A stretch of DNA of 64,000 nt from the NCBI RefSeq assembly GCF_050003625.1, contig NC_134400.1, forward strand, positions 53,014,066 through 53,078,065. The letters are read 5' to 3'. The translations under genes and the position numbers were made by a program. The notes below the pieces were generated by a model. That model ran no database searches. It saw nothing but the letters and a program-made list of their open reading frames with translations, and had not been told where the DNA came from. Each line of letters opens with the position of its first letter. The first letter of the stretch is position 1. Shown in pieces: positions 57,153 through 64,000 of the stretch. Source of the stretch: Haematobia irritans. Lineage: Eukaryota; Arthropoda; Insecta; Diptera; Muscidae.

Positions 57153-58785
57153 AGTTAGGTTAGATTAGGTTAAAGTGGCAGCCCGATTAAATTTCAAGCT
57201 TACTTAGACTATTCAGGTCATTGTGATACCACATTTAACTAAAAGTACCTATTACATATGGGCACTTCTAGTCTTAACCACTGAACCTTCTCTATTATTT
57301 ACTTTTGTGGAACCAACCAGATTGCTCCAAAAACATTAACAAACTGCTTAAGTTAACGTTTTCCAGGTCCGCCCGTAATCTAAAGCTATATGCTCCTAAA
57401 ATTCGCTTACGCCTTACACAAAAAGCAGGACACTCACAAGAGGTGTTTAATTGATTCCTTTTCCTCCACATCATGACAGCTTATACAATATTCATTATAT
57501 TTCGCACCTATAGTTTTTGCAAATTCGCCTATCAGGCAGCGACCCGTTATAGCAGATATCAGGAGTGCTATTTGACGCCTTGAGAACACTAGCATATCTA
57601 GTGTGCGGTGAGGTGTGAGCCTGTAGAAACTTCCCGCATATGATTTTCGTCTGCAGGTTTTATGTCTCCTTCGGCTTCGATAGGACATTTTTTCACTGCT
57701 GACTCTACCGGAGGCTTGTCCGTTTCGGAATCCTTTGGCTGATCGCTTTTGTATACCTTCATATGGATATCATGAAAGCCATAATTTACACGTCCTTGGG
57801 TCTGGGCTAGATGTGGCAGCGACTCTATGTTTAATATAAACACCGCATGTCGTCTTGGTCCATCCAGCTCATCCAAACGACCAACCTTCCAATCGGCGGT
57901 TGGAAGATTTGGGTTACATTCTTTTAGTCTCTCTAGTATTGAGTCAGGATCAGGAGGGTTTGCCGGTATCCATGCATGTGCTCTAGGTTTAGCCGGTATG
58001 TCTTTTTTATCGACTAACTCCAAAGCGGCTCCTTCCCAAACTTCACCAATTAGCATCAATGCAGCTTTAAAGCAATCCATAGACCTCTGGTCCGCAAAAG
58101 CTATTAACTTATATCATCCTTGATACCATCCAGCATCTTGCCGTCGAGGACTTGGTCCGGGACACTTTTTTCGCACCTCTGAGTAGACACCAGACATCGC
58201 GTTCTCAATTTCCCCCCATTTTTGTCTAGGAATCATACCGTCCAAAGCTCCTTTATTAATAATAGCCATCACAAGGCTGTCTTTTGCAACTGAGGCAAAC
58301 GATCTTTGATCCCGTTTAGAGGATGGCAGCTCATCCGGTGATCGTTCCCTTTTTCCAGCTTCAAGAATTCCTTGAGCCCATTTTAAGGAATCGCTTTGCT
58401 TAGCCAACAACGTGCTTGGGTCGACTGATCCTAATTTCTTTAGGATAAACAAAGTATTTCTTCGTTCCTTGAATCTCTTTCGAGAGGGATTGCCTCCTGT
58501 TGATGGCATCACTTAGAAAAGGTTCGACTTGCCAAAGTGTCACCGCCAGTCGACCCGTCTACAGGTCGACTAATTGGGCCTGACTCTTGGTCGCTGCCCA
58601 AATTTATAACGTCAGTCGTTACCCGTCCACTGGGCCCTGAAGTTAGCAACCCAGTGGATGGCTTTGAATTTCGCTGCATGGTGGTTTATTATTTCCACCA
58701 CACGTGAAATTCGTAATAAGTACTTATTACGATGAAATACTCCGCTATTAGAAAACACGTCCGTTCAGTTCGACGGTTGAATAGA
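57153..58785 (-). mobile_element. LOA-like LINE with both ends but the middle deleted
   Basis: A 12-bp target duplication, TGTTCCACCCTA, lies at 57141-57152 and 58786-58797. The 3' end is the family's AACCTAATCTAACCTAAC tail; the 5' end is TCTATTCAACCGTCGAACTG. ORF1 is joined near 57610 to the last part of ORF2, so most of ORF2 (about 3 kb or more) is missing. Confidence 0.88.
57434..58679 (-). pseudogene. LINE ORF1 joined to ORF2 tail
   Basis: ORF1 starts with MQRNSKPSTG at 58679, shifts frame near 58512, reads RKRFKERRNTLFILKKLGSV and LPSSKRDQRSFASVAKDSL, meets a TGA at about 58111, then KLIAFADQRSMDCFKAALML and RAHAWIPANPPDPDSILERL. The latter resembles the DUF4780-type domain found in fly LINE ORF1s (from memory). 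At about 57610 the sequence changes to the ORF2 end, RTLDMLVFSRRQIALLISA and the CISCHDVEEKESIKHLL knuckle. ORF1 would bind LINE RNA. Two breaks and the deletion make it non-functional. Confidence 0.8.
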
Positions 58786-59257
58786 TGTTCCACCCTAGTG
58801 CATTAGAAAACTTAAATTTTGAGTCTATAGATTTTGTAAGTCTATCAAATTCTGTCGAAATCGAGTGATATTTAAATGTATGTATTTGGGACAAACCTTT
58901 ATATATAGCACTTAACATATTTGACGGATGTGATATGGTATCGAAAATTTAGATCTACAAAGTGGTGCAGGGTATAATATAGTCGGCCCCGCCCGACTTT
59001 AGACTTTCCTTACTTGTTTTTACTAACATTGTGTTTCATCCCAGGGCATTAGCCGATTTAAACTTTAATTCTAGAGTTTTTGTAGAAGTACAAAAAATTG
59101 TCTCCATTAAAAGTATTTGTATCTGGAAATGCAAACCTTTATATAGCTACCAGCAAATTTGAAGTGGTTGAGATGCTAACACAAGTGTTTGTCTACGTAG
59201 TGGTGAAGGGTATAATATAGTCGGCACCGCCCGACTTTAGACTTTACTTACTTGTTT

Positions 59258-60459
59258 TAATATAGAACCTAGATTTGAAACTATATAACCTCTTAAAAAT
59301 GCCTGTACGAGTATATTAAAGAAGCTTCGGAAAGCCCAAAATCTTTGGATCCAAGTTAGCTGTTTTCAGCGTATATATGAGAGCTATAAGACTGAACCGA
59401 ATTGTCTAATACTTGACGAGACGATATAATCCTAAGATGATTGGTACATGGGTCGGCGATTGCACCTTCTTTAAGGTTTATCCTACACCACAGTAGTGGT
59501 GAAGGGAATAAAAGCTCTCCCATTTTAGTAACGTATTTCATTTATGATTTTGTGGATATATTTCATCGTGACTTATTTCGTAGCATCCTTTTTCAGCTAT
59601 TTCATAGAACTGGATAAAATTCGAGATTTGAATAAAATTCACGGAATCCAAAGTCTCCATTGTCAACCCTATAAGCATAACACAAAACAAATAACATACG
59701 TCGTTCGGACTCAAGTAACGCCCAACACTTACGGCAAAACATATCGCAATTTAACGTTTAACAGAAACACTAATGAAAACAACAACATTAACAATCCGGC
59801 ATCACCACCACCACAACAACAACAGCAGCATTGGTAAATGTGATGTCAAATAGAGGCAGAAAGCCCATAAATATTAAACTCTTATGGCCAAAATTAATGA
59901 AAAGCCAAAATGGAAAAGGAAACACATTCGAACGCATAACCAAAAAAAACGCCCACTAACCACACCCCCTGATGATGGTCGAGCTAAATAAAGGCCACAA
60001 AAGGATAAATAAATAAAATGCCCCGTAAAAGAAAATAAAAATATATTGAATTATTTTTGGTGTTTTTGTTTTTTCATAACCATTAACTTGAAGAAACATG
60101 ACCAGTCTGGAAGAAAATACCCGAAATTTGTGCGTAGCTATGTCGACGTGGAAGGAAAAATTGCACTAAACTGGAAGAGACGACCTTATATTACTCTTGT
60201 TGATGGAGAGAACATTCACAGTCATGGCTGCGTACAATATTTATTACAGGGAGTTAACTGCAATAAATTACTGACCAAATGTGCAGAAATTCCATTGTGA
60301 CTGAGCTATCATGGTTCCATGGTATTCGGTTGAAAAATTTAATATAACACAAATTATATTGATTTAATAAATTCAAAACTTTTTATCTATAAAAGTGGCA
60401 ACTCATAGTATTATCTTAATATCAAAGACAAAAGCTATGACAAATTTTTTATACCAATA
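59258..60459. other. unique DNA with a poly-Q-coding run and a J-end relic
   Basis: 59330-59372 matches a J end (AAAATCTTTGGATCCAAGTT), and 59470-59510 is a lone hairpin end (CCACAGTAGTGGTGAAGGG). A CAACAACAACAGCAGCATTG run at 59812 is followed by GTAAATG, a possible splice donor, but no acceptor or homology is recognised. The frame at 60080-60300 (YPKFVRSYVDVEGKIALNWK) has protein-like composition but no known domain. Confidence 0.4.
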
Positions 60460-60780
60460 AAACGGTGATGGGGTATAAGTTTGTCATACCGTTTGTAACA
60501 CATCGAAATATCGATTTCTAACTATATCAGGTGTATACATATTTATCAGGGAGAAATTGTACGACGATATAACCATGTCTGTCTTACCTTCAGTAGTCTG
60601 TTGTAATCCCGCTACAGATTCCTTTTTGTCTGCACGCAGGCCAAGTTCGAAGATTTCAAATTCCAACCAAATCAGGTGAAAGTTGTGGTCCAATAGAAAT
60701 GAAATTCGGTGATCGTGTAATGCGCGTTCTATGTCCAAATATGCAAAGAAAACGTCGTTGGTTGAAAATTTGTTCAAAAT
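60460..60780 (-). mobile_element. diverged HP-A/E hairpin end
   Basis: ATACCAATAAAACGGTGATG..GGGTATAAG, CATACCGTTTGTAACACATC and CGACGATATAACCATGTCTG match the first 130 bp of HP-A with decay; the GTCY run is lost. Confidence 0.55.
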
Positions 60781-60878
60781 ATTATTTGGCGATTATCAAA
60801 TCGCAAAATTTGAAAAAACGACAAAATTATCCTATATTACAGATTTTTAAAATTTTACCCCACTGAGCTACGTAGCTG

Positions 60879-60923
60879 TTATGCGCTAATTGTCTGTTAC
60901 ATTAACAGACAATTAGCGCATAA
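60879..60923. repeat. perfect 21-bp hairpin with a 3-nt loop
   Basis: TTATGCGCTAATTGTCTGTTA, CAT, then the exact inverse. It abuts a minus-strand unit-B fragment of the T family (CCACTGAGCTACGTAGCTGT at 60860). Confidence 0.95.
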
Positions 60924-61091
60924 AGGCCTATGGCCATCAGTTTATGACCAAATTAGGCAATGAACTTAACGATATTCCTACAGTGCCATTTTTGTACGTT
61001 TAATCCATCCTCTTATTGGTCCTTATAACTAGTTCAGGTAAAAAATGCAACAAATAATGTCCCTAAAAAAAGAAAATATTACAGGGTGCTA

Positions 61092-61307
61092 GGTAGTTGC
61101 AAATGTTTTGAACAGATCGAATCATACGATTCTTTACCTTTCGGGAAATATCAATATTTTATAACAACTTTATACCCAACAAGAATTAGGAAATACCACT
61201 CAATAAAGATTATTTTTTAAGTGGAAGCTAAACAATAAAATTATTATTATGGGACATATACCTAGATTAAGTTCATTGTAGGGCTAGTTGCAAATGTTTT
61301 GAACAGC
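61092..61307. repeat. 22-bp direct repeats, Tc1-like end remnants
   Basis: TAGTTGCAAATGTTTTGAAC at 61092 and again at 61286. The inverse of the right one, with its flank, reads ACAGTGCTGTTCAAAACAT, like Tc1-type termini. No transposase between. Confidence 0.5.
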
Positions 61308-61322
61308 ACTGTATATTATATA

Positions 61323-63414
61323 GGGTCACGGCCTAAAGGAAAACAAAGTTGATGCGGTCACCCCCCAGTTTTGTAGCATATTCGAAGACAATTTCAGAAC
61401 ACCAAAACTTTTTTTCGTGCACCCTACGACCCCCCGAAATACAATTTATTGTGCTGTGTCGTCATTTGAAGTCCGATCGAAAAGAAACGCATATCGTTGT
61501 TCGTGGTTGATCAGCGGCTATATTTCGTGCATTGGTCATTTTTGACTCCGGCGTCAAATTTGATTTTTAATTTTTTTATTTCGCTTCCTATACCCCTATG
61601 TTGCCCATTTCTGATAACCATTATAAAGATCTTAACAAAATATGAAACTTTTGCTTTTGAAGTATTTACTTATATTCATAAACAAAAAAGTTACAGAGAT
61701 TTTAAAAAGTCAATAGGTCACAAAAATATGGACAGACTTAAACAAGTATATACGGCCGTAAGTTCGGCCAGGCCGAATCTTATGTACCCTCCACCATGGA
61801 TTGCGTAGAAACTTCTACGAAAGACTGTCATTCACAATCGAATTACTTGGGTTGTGGTATCTTAAAACTTCTTAACATCGTTTTCTAAATTGTGAGTTAG
61901 TCCATACGTGGTATATATTAGACAAAAAAGTTATGTATAGTTAAGTCTACAAATAATTACGAATCGATATGGATTTTTTGCACGGTACGTACAAATTTCA
62001 ACCAGATCGGATGAATTTTGCTTCTCCAAAAGGCACCGGAGGTCAAATCTGGGGGATCGGTTTATATGGGGGCTATATATAATTATGGACTAATAGGAAC
62101 CAATTTCTGCATGGTTGTTGGATACCATATACTAACATCACGTACCAAATTTCAACTGAATAGGATGAATTTTGCTCTTCCAAAGGGCTCCGGAGGTCAA
62201 ATCTGGGGATCGGGTTATATGGGGGCTATATATAATTATGGACCGATTTCAACCACTTTTTGCATGGGTACTTGAGACCATATTCTAACACCACGTGCCA
62301 AATTTAAACTGAATCAGATGAATTTTGGTCTTCCAAGAGGCTCCGGAGGTCAAATCTGGTGATCGGTTTATATGGGGGCTATGTATAATTATGGACCGAT
62401 GTGGACCAATTTTGGCATGGTTTTTAGAGACCATATACTAACACAATGTACCAAATTTCAGCCGGATCGGATGAAATGTGCTTCTCTTAGAGGCCTCGCA
62501 AGCCAAATTTGGGGGTCCGTTTATATGGGGGCTATACGTAAAAGTGGACCGATATGGCCCATTTGCAATACCATCCCACCTACATCAATAACAACTACTT
62601 GTGCCAAGTTTCAAGTCGATAGCTTGTTTCGTTCGGAAGTTAGCGTGATTTCAACAGACGGACGGACGGACATGCTCAGATCGACTCAGAATTTCACCAC
62701 GACCCAAAATATATATACTCTATGGGGTCTTTGAGCAATATTTCAATGTGTTACAAACGGAATGACAAAGTTAATATATCCCCCATCCTATGGTGGAGGG
62801 TATAAAAATCATGTAGCGAAAGTGATTGTTAGAATTTTAAAACAGTAGGCTCTCAAATTGTTCTAGCAAAAATACATTCACTTTCCATAACGCAGAAAAT
62901 GACGTAGTGCAAACAACGAGTATGTATACAAAGGTACCGTTAGAAATTTATGAATAACGATGTGCATGTGGTTTCGATCGGACATCATAACAACACAACA
63001 AAAACTATTTGGTGGTGTGTAGGGTGACCTATTGACTTTTTTAAAATCACTGTAACTTTTTTGTTTATGAATATAAGTAAATACTTCAAAAGCAAAAGTT
63101 TCATATTTTGTTAAGATCTTTATAATGGTTATCAGAAATGGTCATCATAGGGGTATACGAAGCGAAATAAAAGAATTAAAAATCAAATTTGACGTCGGAG
63201 TCAAAAATGACCAATGCACGAAATATAGCCCCTGATAAACCACGAACAACGATATGCGCTTCTGTTCGATCGGACTTCAAATGACGACACAGCCCAATAA
63301 ATTGTATTTCGGGGGGTCGTAGGGTGCACGGAAAAAAAGTTTTGGTGTTCTGAAATTGTCTTCGAATATGCTACAAAACTGGGGGGTGCCCGCATCAACT
63401 TTTTTTCGTGACCC
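61323..63414. mobile_element. foldback element with ~390-bp arms
   Basis: Arms 61323-61720 and 63025-63414 are inverted copies (GGGTCACG start, ACCCCCCAGTTTTGTAGCAT, GACCAATGCACGAAATATAG) about 93-95% alike by eye. TA on both sides. The loop holds HP-A8 and about 215 bp of unique sequence. No transposase frame. Confidence 0.88.
61741..62809 (+). mobile_element. HP-A8, complete compact element
   Basis: AACAAGTATATACGGCCGTA with TTCGGCCAGGCCGAA, GGTTGTGGTATC, three and a half 153-bp units, a short GACGGACGGACGG run, and the CCATCCTATGGTGGAGGG hairpin. 1069 bp, no 29-bp array. Confidence 0.87.
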
Positions 63415-63429
63415 TATTTACTGTATATG

Positions 63430-63655
63430 TTTTTCTTGTTTCGGCAAAAATGGTCAATATACAAACATTTTCCTTGTAAAATCGCCACCGCTAAGTCGAA
63501 AACTTAAATGAATTGAATGACTTAAATTTTCCTATATGTTACTTCTAATACTTAAATTTTCCTATATGTTACTTCTAATACTAGCTATCGACCGAATCAT
63601 AAATACACTTTCGCGAAGTTGCCTAAAAATTGCTTCAGATTTAAATGTTTCCCAT
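63430..63655 (-). mobile_element. HP-B/D interior fragment with a 30-bp duplication
   Basis: TTTTTCTTGTTTCGGCAAAA, ATTTTCCTTGTAAAATCGCC and CGCGAAGTTGCCT match HP-D2 near 56930-57090. ACTTAAATTTTCCTATATGT starts two identical 30-bp copies at 63520 and 63550. Confidence 0.7.
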
Positions 63656-63727
63656 ATTTTTATACCCTCCACCATAGGATGGTGGTGTATATTAACATTG
63701 TCATTCCGTTTGTAACACATAGAAATA
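63656..63727 (-). mobile_element. HP-A9 hairpin end
   Basis: ATACCCTCCACCATAGGATG, GTATATTAACATTGTCATTC and GTTTGTAACACAT, then cut at a TA by the next element. Confidence 0.75.
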
Positions 63728-64000
63728 CAGTAGAATTCGGTTATAGCGACCGCCAAGGGACCTAAATTATACGTCGTTATATCCGAACGTCGTTGTATCC
63801 ACAATATTTTTAAGTTTTTTTTTTTTTAATCATGTATATTCATATTTATTGAGATTGGAAATAGTTTAGAATTGTGGTTTGTTTTCTACTTACAAGAATT
63901 TCTTTTAATAATTTACTTTCAATAATTTCAACGGAACTATATAAACTCTCTGATATATCAGAACCCCCCAAATCGTAAATACTGTTTTAATGTGTGCACC
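63728..64000 (+). mobile_element. pogo/Tigger-like element, left end, runs off window
   Basis: CAGTAGAATTCGGTTATAGC follows a TA. A TIR of the CAGTAGAA..CGTTATA type is known for pogo/Tigger and related Tc1/mariner elements. ACGTCGTTATATCCGAACGT and CGTTGTATCC recur inward. The right end is outside, and no coding is seen in the 273 bp. Confidence 0.6.

Larger units (their letters stand above)
56218..59013 (-). mobile_element. HP-D2, complete element with a LINE nested
   Basis: Hairpin ATACCCTTCACCAATACTGT..ACAGGGTATAAT, core with GTCCGTCTG, units, break at TGTTCCACCCTA (LINE target), then the B/D-type far end AGTCGGCCCCGCCCGACTTT..CTTACTTG. Confidence 0.78.
54797..59257 (-). mobile_element. 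HP-D1, complete element with HP-D2 nested
   Basis: Hairpin ATACCCTTCACCACAAGGTATAATA (short loop form) at 54798, core GAGTCGATTTAGCGATGTCC with GTCTGTCTGTCTG, CGGTTCAGATTTAGATATAG units, interrupted after TTTCCCATATTT at 56217, resuming TACTAACATTGTGTTTCAT at 59014, and ending GCACCGCCCGACTTTAGACT..ACTTGTTTT. Confidence 0.78.

Overview
The window looks like repeat-dense, gene-poor DNA from a muscoid (calyptrate) fly such as Musca, Stomoxys or Haematobia. The pointers are strong A+T richness, copies of the dipteran mini-me type repeat (a TA run, a conserved block, then a GTCY run), jockey-like and LOA/I-like LINE remains, and DD37E and DD41D Tc1/mariner elements. The species is inference. I find no convincing host protein-coding gene, rRNA or functional tRNA in 64 kb. 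Nearly every recognisable stretch is a transposable element, usually one inside another.

Local labels used below. HP-A to HP-E are families of elements whose one end is a hairpin of the form ATACCCT..AGGGTAT and whose other end begins AACAAGTA. They are mini-me-like and possibly the Helentron-associated (DINE-1-like) type. Several of them carry internal tandem repeats with a 153-bp period, and HP-A also carries 29-bp repeats. T is a ~0.9-kb inverted-terminal-repeat family carrying two head-to-head tRNA-like units. P, Q, R, S, G, H and J are other non-autonomous inverted-repeat families.

Layout. 1-4.1 kb: HP-A copies broken by Q, P, a foldback, a poly(A) retroinsertion and H. 4.2-6.0 kb: AT-rich DNA without recognised features. 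6.0-12.5 kb: HP-C, a DD37E element broken by a SINE, an HP-D copy carrying a nested HP-B, a LINE tail carrying a second DD37E copy, and a 360-bp AT tract. 12.5-16.9 kb: two abutting HP-A copies, the first carrying Q. 17.1-20.7 kb: a TTAA-flanked piggyBac-like shell carrying HP-A4 with a LOA-like LINE inside. 20.7-26 kb: unique DNA, MITEs and a DD41D element. 26-34.5 kb: a dead jockey-like LINE split by H, P and T elements. 34.7-40 kb: H and T relics, then an HP-E element carrying a SINE and two T elements. 40-54 kb: unique DNA with MITEs, HP-A7, LINE scraps, and HP-B and HP-C copies with GGAGC arrays. 54.8-59.3 kb: HP-D nested in HP-D, with an internally deleted LINE inside. 59.3-61.3 kb: mostly unique. 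61.3-63.4 kb: a foldback element with ~390-bp arms and an intact HP-A8 in its loop. 63.7 kb to the end: the start of a pogo/Tigger-like element.

The parts interact as an element ecosystem. SINEs share the LOA-like LINE's 3' tail and so probably borrow its reverse transcriptase. MITEs with TA duplications probably depend on Tc1/mariner-type transposases. HP elements repeatedly insert into one another's T-runs. The most unusual item is the T family with its divergent tRNA-like pair, present here in three copies with both ends and at least three partial copies.
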